Source: an uncultured Collinsella sp.
Lineage (GTDB): Bacteria > Actinomycetota > Coriobacteriia > Coriobacteriales > Coriobacteriaceae
DNA: 39,609 bases
Reading direction: 5' to 3'
NCBI GenBank assembly: GCA_958415525.1
Contig: CATYZE010000022.1
Coordinates: forward strand, 1 to 39,609
Made by a program: the position numbers and the translations under genes. Below are positions 16,033-24,412 of this stretch, one piece after another. The notes below the pieces were generated by a model, which saw only the letters and a program-made list of their open reading frames with translations, had not been told where the DNA came from and ran no database searches. Each line of letters starts with the position of its first letter. Within the stretch, counting starts at the first letter, position 1.

Positions 16033-16462
16033 ACTCGCTCTCTCGATGCTCCTTTGCTGCGTTTAAGTCATATAGATAGTCAAGGTAGCATAGCCCGGCC
16101 CATAGGCGATTCCAACCAACACGAAATCCATCGGACAATCGTTCGGAATTTGATGGAACGGCGTTTACTTGGACAAGACCGAGTTGATTCTGCCCGAGTA
16201 AGTTTGAAGGCGGCTGGAGGCGCCCTACCTTGTTTGCGGATGGATCGAATCGAACATTGGGACAAGCGTCTCGTTTTATGGGCCACGGGCGTGCGTGTGC
16301 GAGTCCCTTTGGCCCATAAGGAACGCTGGCGGGTTGTTATTTGGGCCGTGGGTCACTTCGCCCGCGCCGTGTTTCGTCATACGCTCATAGTGGAAGCCGA
16401 TGCCACGGGGACGGCGAAGGCCTCGGACAACGGATGAGCTGCAAGCGAAAGGAGCGGTGAGG
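16033..16462. other. 430-bp gap between divergent genes with promoter and hairpin
   Basis: No gene supported. For the topoisomerase operon, minus-strand TTGGAA and TATGCT with a 17-base spacer (about 16086-16114) make a reasonable promoter. A perfect 10-bp inverted repeat TTATGGGCCA/TGGCCCATAA spans 16276-16319 with a 24-base loop; it could act as a leader hairpin or operator for the lipoprotein gene. The rest shows no recognisable content. Confidence 0.45.
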
Positions 16463-17479
16463 ATGATGAAGCCCATGACGAAGAAGCTGCTGTTAGGAAT
16501 TCCCACCGTGACGCTTTCGGCTGTGTTGGCGTGTACGCTTGCCGGCTGCGGCGGTAATGCGCCGAGTGGCTCGGGCGGGAGCGCACCTGTGCAGGAGAAG
16601 TCCAAGAAGGCCAAGGCCTATGATTCGCAGACGGTCGAGGTAGCAGGCATTACCTATGAGTCGGTGGCTCACGGTACGTTCTATCGCGGTGATGCCAAGA
16701 AGCAGGACGGCTTTTACCTGCACATCAAGATTACCAACAACAACACAAAGAACAGGTCATTCAGTTCCTTTAACGTGCATGCTGCCCAAGGCGATCTTGA
16801 GGCAGGCGACCCGTTGTTAACTTCCGGCAAGTCGGCCGTGCTCGACTACGTTGCAAGTGAGGCTCCCGATGAGCTTCACGAGGGCATCGATCTTTCCAAG
16901 AGGTCAGATATCGGCCCGGGCGAGACCGTTGAGTACGTGTATTTCTGGGCGCCCAAGACGGCGTACTACGGGCCCATCACTGTCGAGTTCGTAGACGCTT
17001 ACGCCCCCGCCAAGAATCATGAGGCCATGCACTTTGACACCACGGGATGCGAGACTAAGGAGTTCAAGGCGGCCGGCGGCGTGGCCGATTCTGGTGAGAA
17101 GGCAGATTTAACGGGCATCGACTGCGCATCGTACAGCATCGAGGCCGCCGATGGGTACACGCTGGATTCGTCCGACGAAGAGCGCGAAAAGGCAAACTTC
17201 TTCCACGACGAGACTGGAGGACGCCTGAACATCAGCATCTTCCCGCGCTCGCCGGAGGAAGAGGTTGCAAGCCTAGAGCAGGTCTACGAAGGCAAGGAGA
17301 CAACAACCGACCAGGTCGAGTACAACGGCATAACGTGGCTGCGCTTTACCGGTCCCGACAACGGCCATACACTATTTGCGACGGCTCCCGCGACGGGCGA
17401 GACCGTCCGCGTGTCGATTGGCTGGAAGATCGACTGGGATGCCGCCGTGCCCATGATGGAGGCACTGAAGCTCAAGTAA
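16463..17479 (+). CDS. Surface lipoprotein of unknown function
   Basis: 338 residues. The start at 16463 is chosen because AAAGGAG ends eight bases upstream, and it gives a proper lipoprotein signal: positive MMKPMTKK, hydrophobic core, lipobox LAGC with lipidated C29, then a Gly/Ser-rich tether. Residues about 55-200 contain VEVAGITYESV and FYLHIKITNNNTKNRSFSSF, the look of an immunoglobulin-like DUF4352/DUF5067 domain used in many Gram-positive lipoproteins. The last 110 residues, with GITWLRFTGPDNG, resemble a second small beta domain. It would be anchored outside the membrane. No neighbouring genes share the transcript; a strong terminator follows. Confidence 0.75.
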   Translation: MMKPMTKKLLLGIPTVTLSAVLACTLAGCGGNAPSGSGGSAPVQEKSKKAKAYDSQTVEVAGITYESVAHGTFYRGDAKKQDGFYLHIKITNNNTKNRSFSSFNVHAAQGDLEAGDPLLTSGKSAVLDYVASEAPDELHEGIDLSKRSDIGPGETVEYVYFWAPKTAYYGPITVEFVDAYAPAKNHEAMHFDTTGCETKEFKAAGGVADSGEKADLTGIDCASYSIEAADGYTLDSSDEEREKANFFHDETGGRLNISIFPRSPEEEVASLEQVYEGKETTTDQVEYNGITWLRFTGPDNGHTLFATAPATGETVRVSIGWKIDWDAAVPMMEALKLK

Positions 17480-17506
17480 CGCCGCGATTCTTACGTCAGG
17501 CGACTC

Positions 17507-17542
17507 AGGGCTGGCTCCGAGTTATCGGGGCCAGCCCTTTTT
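17507..17542 (+). terminator. Strong intrinsic terminator after the lipoprotein gene
   Basis: A 14-bp stem (one G.U pair) built on AGGGCTGGCTCCGA and TCGGGGCCAGCCCT with GTTA loop, followed by TTTTT. A related hairpin recurs at 18551-18586. Confidence 0.9.
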
Positions 17543-17627
17543 GGTGCTCGATGAGCAGGGCCAGTGCCTCGCGCGGTTTCGGGTGCAGTGGGGCATCGTG
17601 CACGCAATGACGAACATGATTTCCATA

Positions 17628-17677
17628 ATGACAGATATAGTTGACATCTTTTGATTGACGCAATATATTTCTGTCAT
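17628..17677 (+). promoter_or_regulatory. Promoter of the XRE gene flanked by operator half-sites
   Basis: TTGACA (17641-17646) and TATATT (17664-17669) are separated by exactly 17 bases. ATGACAGATATA at 17628-17639 is mirrored by TATATTTCTGTCAT at 17664-17677, so an inverted repeat brackets the promoter; a further TATCTGTC lies at about 17689. This fits autorepression by the XRE protein. Confidence 0.75.
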
Positions 17678-17717
17678 GTTGCAACGGATATCTGTCCACA
17701 TTTACGAAAGGAACTCC

Positions 17718-17948
17718 ATGCCGGGCAAAAAGAACCTACGCATGAAGGCGGCACGCGCGGCGGCTGGCCTTTCGCAAGCTGACTTAGCCCAAGCCGTGGG
17801 CGTTACGCGCCAAACCATCGGCCTGATTGAGGCGGGCGGTTACAATCCTACGCTTAATTTGTGCGTGGCAATCTGTAAGGCGCTGCGCGTTACGTTGAAC
17901 GACTTGTTTTGGGAAGACGAAGCCGACGCCGACCCTAATACTCTTTAG
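17718..17948 (+). CDS. XRE-family transcriptional regulator (YgzD/YozG type)
   Basis: 76 residues: MPGKKNLRMKAARAAAGLSQ then the helix-turn-helix ADLAQAVGVTRQTIGLIEAG and the family tail NPTLNLCVAICKALRVTLNDLFW. The ATG at 17718 follows AAAGGA; the longer in-frame version starting at 17655 would begin inside the promoter. Such small regulators usually travel with a membrane protein gene and repress it, which is the arrangement here (9-base gap). The flanking inverted repeat around the promoter is the likely operator. Confidence 0.88.
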   Translation: MPGKKNLRMKAARAAAGLSQADLAQAVGVTRQTIGLIEAGGYNPTLNLCVAICKALRVTLNDLFWEDEADADPNTL

Positions 17949-17957
17949 GAGTTCACT

Positions 17958-18542
17958 ATGAAATATGAAGATCTGAAAATCGTGCAAAAGTGGCGTGAAT
18001 ATGCCGGCCCAAAGGATGAACGCCTGGAGGCTGAGAACGCGAAGATCTACAAGATTGGTTTCGTGCTGCTTTCGTTTGGCATGTTGATGGTCTTTTTCTA
18101 CCAGTTTATAGCTCGACAGGTTGCGTGGGTTCACAGCGACGCCAGTGAAATGCCGCATGGCTTTGCAACGCCGTTCGAGGCAGCCATGTATTTGTGGCTC
18201 GTTCTCGTGATGTTGATTTGCGCAGGACTGCAAACGCGGAAGGGCTATGTCGATACCAATCGTTTTGGGCAAACCGAGCATCTTCCTGTTGGATATTTCC
18301 TGCTTGTCAGCGGTCTTAGCGGCGCCGCGTTCGCGCTTGTTATTGCCGCAATGCGCTGTATCGCTGAGGCGCAGATCGTACCGCTCGAAAGCGTCTTTTG
18401 GTTGGCGAACCTGGCCACGGGCGTGTTCTGCGGTGCGACGATTTTCGCGGCCACGTTTGCTGTCCTGTGCGCAACGTTTTTCACGGCGAAAAGACGCCGT
18501 GCCAAGCTCGAGGCAGAACTCGATTCCTCAGACGACATTTAA
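17958..18542 (+). CDS. Four-helix membrane protein, partner of the XRE regulator
   Basis: 194 residues. A cytosolic N-terminal stretch with KWREYAGPKDERLEAENAKI is followed by four hydrophobic segments at about 31-52, 75-92, 111-133 and 145-170, and a basic C-terminal tail FTAKRRRAKLEAEL. This is the form of DUF6773/DUF3169-type integral membrane proteins that pair with YgzD-like regulators. Function is unknown. Ribosome site AGGAG lies in the gap after the regulator, so both are read from the promoter at 17641. A terminator follows at 18551. Confidence 0.75.
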   Translation: MKYEDLKIVQKWREYAGPKDERLEAENAKIYKIGFVLLSFGMLMVFFYQFIARQVAWVHSDASEMPHGFATPFEAAMYLWLVLVMLICAGLQTRKGYVDTNRFGQTEHLPVGYFLLVSGLSGAAFALVIAAMRCIAEAQIVPLESVFWLANLATGVFCGATIFAATFAVLCATFFTAKRRRAKLEAELDSSDDI

Positions 18543-18550
18543 TGCGCAAT

Positions 18551-18586
18551 GGGCTGGCTCTGGGTATTCAGAACCAGCCCATTTTG
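18551..18586 (+). terminator. Terminator after the XRE/membrane cassette
   Basis: GGGCTGGCTCTG and CAGAACCAGCCC pair with one mismatch around a GGTATT loop, then ATTTTG. Sequence from here to 18599 resembles 17508-17556, including the GCTCGATGAGC/TTCGATGAGC tail. Confidence 0.75.
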
Positions 18587-18632
18587 ATGTTCGATGAGCC
18601 GAGTCGGCGTCTCTCACAAAAGTAACTAGGAG

Positions 18633-21600
18633 CTAGCGAGGCTCATCCGAATTGACCTCATTGGCGGTGTCGGTTTCGAGCGCCGTGCGGCGGGCGCTGT
18701 AGGCGACGAGGCCGGCGCCTGCCGCTGCGAGTGCTGCGGCGGCTGCCGTAAGGGGAGCGTTGACATCGCCCGTGCCCGCAAGCGCGCCCGCTTTTCCGGA
18801 GCGCTTGTTAGTGCCGTGGTCCTTGCCACTGCTGGAGCTGCTTCCGCCGGAGCCGCCGCCCTTGTCAGTACCGCCGCCACTCGAGCCGCCACCGCCGTCC
18901 GCCGTCATTGGTGCATCGTGAAGCCCTGTCGTATCCGCGTTGTCGCATACGCCGACCTGAACTTCTGAGCGTTCGCATGCCGCGTCGGGCACATGAAGCT
19001 CGTGCAGTACGGCACCCAGCGTCGAGTTTGCGCCCGGTCGAATTTCCTCGAGCGTCACGGGATCGAGCGCCACCAGATTACGTGCCTTCGCATACAGCGT
19101 TACGCGTTTGCCCACTTCGTCGCTCCAACTCTCGGGGATGGCGAAGCTCAGGCGGAACTGTGCCGTGCAACCCGGTGCCAGCACGGCGTTGCCGTTGTCG
19201 GCTACCAGCGGGTGCGTTGCAAAACGCGCGCCCAGCGTCTCGAGCGCGTACTTTACGTGTGCCATGTCGTTGGCCGAAGTATCTTCGGCAAGCTCTGGAT
19301 CGTAGATCGAAGCCATGCGTGCGTTCGCTCCGAACCCGATGGATGCGCTGGAGAACGGCTGGCTGGAGCCCTCTCGGTACAAATCGATCGTGCCGGCGGT
19401 CAGCAAGGTGTTGCCGTCGTTTCGCACCGTGACCACGAAGGATTCGCCTGCTGCTCCGGGCACCACCGCGCCCGAGGTAGCGACCGCGCCCGTCGGAGTG
19501 GCACACGCCACCAAGGGCACTTCGATGCCGTGCAGCTCTGCCTCGCTCCTCTCCGCGCTCACAATGTGCGTGGCGAGCGCGGAGAGCATGCCTCCCGACG
19601 TCAAAAATGTCGTTATCTGATCGATGGGATGGTCCAGCTCGCACATCACGAACGGCTCCGTGAACAGATCGCCTGCCAAGGTGCTGGCGAAGATGCGGAA
19701 GTGCTTGCCCATCACTGCTACCGGGTTGCCTTCTTCGTCGTAGGTTTGCCCCACCTTGCCATCGGTGTTCTCTACATAGAGCGCGCACCTGCCGTTGTTG
19801 CTTACACTAAACGATGCCGGGCCACAGCCTGCGGCACCCACGGGCTGCGTTGCAAATGCCGATGCGCCTCGCGTCCAAGTAATATGCTGCAGCTGCTCGT
19901 CGACGGTGGCCAAAAAGCCCGAATGTTGTGGCCACGGCACCGCATGGGGCACCGTGGCGTCTGGTGGCATAACGCCCCAGCCCGCAATGGACTGGCCGAT
20001 CACGGCGTACGATGCGCAGCCGCAACCGTCTGCGGTCTCGTACGCAACGGGCACCACCATTTTGCCGTTGATATTCTCGGGCTCGCTCAGCTCGATACTC
20101 GACGGTGCCTGCGGAAAGCGAAGAACTTGGCGGAACGTCAGGCTGTCGCCCAAATCATCCGACCACAGGGTAAAGCATTCCAGCGCAACCTCGGCCTCGC
20201 TGCCGAGCGCCTTTTCTGCGGTGGTTCCGCGGCGGTGGAGGTAGGCACCCGACAGGCGTCCGTCGACCAGCGTCTTGCCTACCGTGATGCGCGGGCACTG
20301 CAGGCAATGGTAGCCATCCTCCTGAAGGCGGCCGCGCGAGATGCTGCGCCACGACGTGTGCGATATCACGCGAACTCCGTCGTTGCTTATGCGCAGGCGC
20401 ACAACGGACAGTATGCCGGATGTGCTCGCCGTATCGAAAAGGGTGTTGTCGCCGGCGGGGCGCTCGCCCGAGACCAGCAGCACGTAGGCGTCCTGGTTTT
20501 CCCTCCCGTCTGTATATTCCACCACGTCGAAGTCGTAATCGAATATGCCGTCGCGCCCCACGTCGCCCTCGCCAAACCCAAGGGGGAAGTCCACGGGCGT
20601 GGGAGCGGACCACGTGCCGTTTGCCTTTGTGTGCACCACCAGGCGCGAGCGGCCATTGTCGCCGTAGCGCACCGAGGCGATACGGAACAGGCATTCTACG
20701 CCGGCAATCATTGCCAGCTTCATGTGAGCTTTGCTGAGCACGCCGGTAAACAGCACATCGTCGCTCGAGGGCTTGATGCCGCCACGCTCGTCCTCCGACA
20801 CGCCAGCAGAATTGGCGTTGGGGTCCGCAACGGCGTTCGCCGCCTGGCCGATATAGGTGTACTCGTACATCGGCGCGGCGTTTTCGTTGTTTTCCATCAG
20901 TGCGTGGACGAAATGCTCAACCTGTCCCGTGTCGTCGCTTTCTGCATCCGCCTCGAGCTCAATGCGCGTGACCGCTTGATCCCAATCGCGCACGACAGGC
21001 GCGGCGTTTACGGCAGTGGCCTTAACTTCGGCGCGTGCGAGCAACTCGGCGTTGGTGACGATGGTGGCCGATGCGATAAATTGCGGCACGCCGCTCGCCT
21101 CGATGTTGCCGGCCGAGCCGAAGCGGGCATCCAGCGTGTAAGGCGTATCCCCACCCAATGCGAGCTCGGAACGCTGGAGCACATACTGGTCGCCATTGTT
21201 CACCGACATATTCCACGAATCGATGAGTGTGGGCCACGACCCCGACCAAGCCTTGGTGGTCCACTTGAACATTACGAACTGGAGTATCACGTCGACATCG
21301 ACGTCTGCACCTACGCGCAGCCGCGGAAGCTGGTGTCCATCTGCCTTCTCGTACCCAATGAACAGCGTGAGGGATGCGGCGCCGCGCACGGCAGACGAAG
21401 CGACGCCTGCAACGCCGGCGCCAAAGGTGACGGCAAGCCCGATCTGGATGGTGAACGAGCCCGACGTGTTTGAATAGTCGAGCGAAATGTTTTTAAAAAA
21501 AGCCGCGCCGCTGCCGTGCGTGTGGGCACCTACGGCGAGCGCCAGCTTCGCCAGCACCCAGGGGTTGACGTTTAGGAAAAATGGCACCGGTCCTAGGGTA

Positions 21601-23000
21601 AACTGCTCGGTCCAATTGAGGTCGGTTCTTACCTGGAAGAGGGCCTTAATATTGCCGTATGCGGGGTCGTTGTTGTTACCCCAGGTTTTGCCCACCCAAT
21701 CGTAGGCGAGCGAGCCGTACAGCTGTGTGGCGATATCCATCGTGAACAGCGGCGTGCAATGGTGGCGAAGGAGCTTGGTGTTTCTTGGATCGGTGCCCGA
21801 ACCGGCACTCATACTCTTGTACTGATTCCACTTCCCCTCCATCTCGTCGAGGTAGCGGTTTGCCTGCTTGGCGCCCGACTCGCGCGGCGACTTCTTCCAG
21901 TACTCCGGATCCGGATTGCCCGAATCGTTCATATAGCTGGCTGGTTTGTATCCTCCACCAAACAGCACGTATCCAGCAAACGAGAAATCGAAGAGGATCG
22001 GAAATGTGGGCATCCAGCACGTGAACTTATTGCCGCCGATGCCGGGAAACGCCGCGGGGAAATCAAACGGAGTGATCTCTTGGTCCATGGTAGTGGGGAC
22101 GATAGTGGTCGAGCCCGATTCTGCCTTTGCGGCCGGCGCAGTGACAACGGCCATGGGGGATGAGAGCGTGTAGGTCTTGCCCTGGTAGTCGAGGACAAAG
22201 CGCAACTTGCATCCTTCTTCCAGAAGGCCCGACGCTGCATCGAGGAACTTGTCTTCGAGTGTGAACGTCGCCAGATTATCCGCGCCCGATGCGCTGGCCT
22301 TGATCTGGCCGATCTGCGTGACGGTTTCGGGTGAGCTGCCTGCGGCAGGCGTCACTTTGTTGATGCGCAGCGTTGCCTGTCCGCCCTGTGGCAGATGTGC
22401 CTGCACGGTAAATGCGTGCGTATCGGGCTGGTCGTTTGCTGCTTCGTCCGCTGGCATTGCCATAAACGTGGCGTCGGCGTACTGGATGTCCCATTCGTCG
22501 AATGTGAGCTGGCGGAAGTACGGCTCGCCGTCGGAAAGCGGACGCGTGGGCGCGGTTATGGCGGTGCCGCCCTGGATACGCGCAAGGGGAATCTCGACAT
22601 CGCGGTAGCCCGCCATGCTAATGGAGATGCCGCCGTTAAAGTCGTACGCGTCAAGGAGCGTTGCCTCGTCTACGTAGCCTTCCGAAAGCGAGGCAATCTC
22701 AAAGATGGCCGTGCCTTCGTCATCGGTCGTGGCGGCGAGCTGCTTGCCTGCGGCGTAGCGCGACGTGAGCGTGACCTGCGCTCCCTTGATGGGCATATTC
22801 TTGTTGGCGACGTCGACCACGACCACACCAAACATGCTGCGCGAGAGAACGAGCACCCTGAAGGGGTCTTTTTCGTCGGCATAGGCTTCGGTGGGCGCGA
22901 ACGGCAACAGGAAGGCATTTTCGCTTCCCGGCACGCGAGGCAACATGATGCTCGCTAGCGAGGACGCTCCGGCAACAAGTAACGAACGGCGATCAAGCAT
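18633..23000 (-). CDS. Large Tat-exported, sortase-anchored surface protein (LAxTG)
   Basis: 1455 residues. The ATG at 23000 (GGGAG seven bases upstream) gives MLDRRSLLVAGASSLAS, a twin-arginine signal, with probable cleavage after AYA near residue 43. A carboxypeptidase-regulatory-like beta domain follows (about 55-125: GVVVVDVANKNMPIKGAQVT, later DDEGTAIFEIASL). The long middle is unlike any family I recognise. A Gly/Ser linker (about 1368-1390) leads to LAGTG (1407-1411), a hydrophobic stretch and RR. LAxTG is the sorting signal used by class E sortases of actinobacteria, so the protein should be fixed to the peptidoglycan. Unusually, 17 residues follow the arginines. The LuxR gene lies upstream in the same orientation. 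Role unknown; adhesion or polymer binding is possible. Confidence 0.75.
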   Translation of the reverse strand: MLDRRSLLVAGASSLASIMLPRVPGSENAFLLPFAPTEAYADEKDPFRVLVLSRSMFGVVVVDVANKNMPIKGAQVTLTSRYAAGKQLAATTDDEGTAIFEIASLSEGYVDEATLLDAYDFNGGISISMAGYRDVEIPLARIQGGTAITAPTRPLSDGEPYFRQLTFDEWDIQYADATFMAMPADEAANDQPDTHAFTVQAHLPQGGQATLRINKVTPAAGSSPETVTQIGQIKASASGADNLATFTLEDKFLDAASGLLEEGCKLRFVLDYQGKTYTLSSPMAVVTAPAAKAESGSTTIVPTTMDQEITPFDFPAAFPGIGGNKFTCWMPTFPILFDFSFAGYVLFGGGYKPASYMNDSGNPDPEYWKKSPRESGAKQANRYLDEMEGKWNQYKSMSAGSGTDPRNTKLLRHHCTPLFTMDIATQLYGSLAYDWVGKTWGNNNDPAYGNIKALFQVRTDLNWTEQFTLGPVPFFLNVNPWVLAKLALAVGAHTHGSGAAFFKNISLDYSNTSGSFTIQIGLAVTFGAGVAGVASSAVRGAASLTLFIGYEKADGHQLPRLRVGADVDVDVILQFVMFKWTTKAWSGSWPTLIDSWNMSVNNGDQYVLQRSELALGGDTPYTLDARFGSAGNIEASGVPQFIASATIVTNAELLARAEVKATAVNAAPVVRDWDQAVTRIELEADAESDDTGQVEHFVHALMENNENAAPMYEYTYIGQAANAVADPNANSAGVSEDERGGIKPSSDDVLFTGVLSKAHMKLAMIAGVECLFRIASVRYGDNGRSRLVVHTKANGTWSAPTPVDFPLGFGEGDVGRDGIFDYDFDVVEYTDGRENQDAYVLLVSGERPAGDNTLFDTASTSGILSVVRLRISNDGVRVISHTSWRSISRGRLQEDGYHCLQCPRITVGKTLVDGRLSGAYLHRRGTTAEKALGSEAEVALECFTLWSDDLGDSLTFRQVLRFPQAPSSIELSEPENINGKMVVPVAYETADGCGCASYAVIGQSIAGWGVMPPDATVPHAVPWPQHSGFLATVDEQLQHITWTRGASAFATQPVGAAGCGPASFSVSNNGRCALYVENTDGKVGQTYDEEGNPVAVMGKHFRIFASTLAGDLFTEPFVMCELDHPIDQITTFLTSGGMLSALATHIVSAERSEAELHGIEVPLVACATPTGAVATSGAVVPGAAGESFVVTVRNDGNTLLTAGTIDLYREGSSQPFSSASIGFGANARMASIYDPELAEDTSANDMAHVKYALETLGARFATHPLVADNGNAVLAPGCTAQFRLSFAIPESWSDEVGKRVTLYAKARNLVALDPVTLEEIRPGANSTLGAVLHELHVPDAACERSEVQVGVCDNADTTGLHDAPMTADGGGGSSGGGTDKGGGSGGSSSSSGKDHGTNKRSGKAGALAGTGDVNAPLTAAAAALAAAGAGLVAYSARRTALETDTANEVNSDEPR

Positions 23001-23155
23001 CTTGGGCTCCCATCCCGCAAATATCGGTGGAAATAATCCAATTGTGCGAGAAGGCGCCCCGTGGCGGTAGTGCCGTTCAAGGGTCAAAATGTCCAAATTG
23101 ATCGAGCGAAGCGTCGGGTTCCGGAACGTGTTCGATGCGCTTGGCAGCCCGGTCG

Positions 23156-24160
23156 CTAACGCAACATATGCGCGACCAGCTCGGCGCGCGTGCCGATGCC
23201 AAGCTTTGCATACACGTTGGACAGCCGATTTTTAACGGTACCCGGCGATACTCCCATATGGCGTGCGATTTCGGCGTTGGTCCACCCACGACAGGCGAGC
23301 ATGGCCATGGTGAACTCCGTGGTCGTTAGATCGTCTGCCACGTCCTCGCCCGAATCGGGGTTGTGGATGCGCCGCCAACCGTAGCTGAATCGATACGTGA
23401 TCTCGATGATGCGAGCGAAATCGTCGGGGTATTGCGTTTTTAGGCACGCCTCGATGAGCCCCTGTAAAAGGCCGTGGTGCTCGCCGATGAGCTCGATAAG
23501 GCCGTCGGGACGCGCAATGTTCCAAGCAGCTCCGAAATGCGTCCTTGCGGCGTCGACGTCTTTGAGACTCATGCAGGCCATGGAAGCTGCCAGGTGCAGG
23601 AACAGTTCCGAGATGGGATAGCTTCCCTGTTTCATGATCAGGGCGTTTTCCGCCATGCCCAGACTGCGGCCATATTCGCCGCGCAGGTACAGGGCATGCG
23701 CCATCACGTAGCTGGCGAACAGGCGCAGGCCTTCGGGCAGATGCGCCGCAAGCGGATAAAACTCTTCGGCGGAATACGGGGAAGGCAAGTGCAGCAGGAC
23801 GCTCGCGGCCGAGGCGAACAGGATATGCGTGGCGTGGACGGCGGGCGATTCCTCGTCAGTTGGCGTATCGAGGATGCCCGCAAGGCAACGGCGGGCATCG
23901 GCGATACGGTTGAGCGACAGACTGGCATATCCGCAGATAAAGCATGCGGAATAGCGCAGCGCGGGATCGTTGGCGTCAAGATAGGGGCGCGCTGTCTTGG
24001 CAGCGAGGGTGGCCTGTCCGCGAAAGTACAGCGCTTCTGCCGTGGCGATGGTGCGTGAATCGGGGTCGGAAATGCCTGCAACCGCAGCGTCAATCTGCCC
24101 CGGCGCAAAGGCAGTGCACATCAACGGCATGGGAACGCATGGGTAGCCATCGCAGTCCAT
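23156..24160 (-). CDS. LuxR-family transcriptional regulator
   Basis: 334 residues from ATG 24160, for which GGGAG lies seven bases upstream; the open frame extends further but without start signals. The C-terminal 60 residues are a LuxR/GerE helix-turn-helix: LTTTEFTMAMLACRGWTNAE, IARHMGVSPGTVKNRLSNVY. The preceding 270 residues are alpha-helical and alanine/leucine-rich with features of TPR-like repeats, as in large MalT-type regulators without the ATPase. It is 155 bases upstream of the giant surface protein in the same direction, so control of that gene is a fair inference. No signal or membrane segment is seen. Confidence 0.85.
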   Translation of the reverse strand: MDCDGYPCVPMPLMCTAFAPGQIDAAVAGISDPDSRTIATAEALYFRGQATLAAKTARPYLDANDPALRYSACFICGYASLSLNRIADARRCLAGILDTPTDEESPAVHATHILFASAASVLLHLPSPYSAEEFYPLAAHLPEGLRLFASYVMAHALYLRGEYGRSLGMAENALIMKQGSYPISELFLHLAASMACMSLKDVDAARTHFGAAWNIARPDGLIELIGEHHGLLQGLIEACLKTQYPDDFARIIEITYRFSYGWRRIHNPDSGEDVADDLTTTEFTMAMLACRGWTNAEIARHMGVSPGTVKNRLSNVYAKLGIGTRAELVAHMLR

Positions 24161-24263
24161 CTTCCATCTCCCAACAGCTGGCAACAATAGCAGCAATTGT
24201 ACTCCTGTTGCTCGGGACTGGAATTTGTGGGTATCGCCTACGATTATGCCGAACGTATAAAGG

Positions 24264-24335
24264 GAGGTTCCCGGCATCTGTCGTGTGTGCTACGACCTCA
24301 CGCCCAAGCCCGTCGGCACCGTTGAGTGGGAGTAA
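24264..24335 (+). pseudogene. guaA: 3' remnant of guaA (GMP synthase), likely integration scar
   Basis: Codons 24264-24335 read EVPGICRVCYDLTPKPVG and TVEWE, then TAA. This matches the invariant C-terminus of GMP synthase (E. coli ends RVVYDISGKPPATIEWE). Two codons before the match there is an in-frame stop, so nothing upstream belongs to guaA. The piece is followed by a stem-loop terminator in the right orientation for guaA. The 3' end of guaA is a known insertion site for genomic islands, which leave exactly such a copy at the far end. By orientation the inserted DNA would lie to the left, i.e. on the LuxR/surface-protein side. Confidence 0.75.
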
Positions 24336-24370
24336 GCTTCTACTCTTTTGGACGAATTGCATTGACGGAG

Positions 24371-24412
24371 AAGGGGTCCCGCGCAAACGTGTGCGGGACC
24401 CCTTTCGTTTTA
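24371..24412. terminator. Terminator carried with the guaA remnant
   Basis: AAGGGGTCCCGC (24371-24382) and GCGGGACCCCTT (24393-24404) form a perfect 12-bp stem followed on the plus strand by TCGTTTT. Plus-strand orientation fits guaA; it also sits directly after the histidine kinase stop and may serve that gene too. Confidence 0.8.

Noticed and set aside
18993..21473. Plus-strand open frame of 826 codons antisense to the surface protein
   Set aside because: Fully inside a gene with clear export and anchor signals; composition rich in Arg, His and Cys is typical of a shadow frame.
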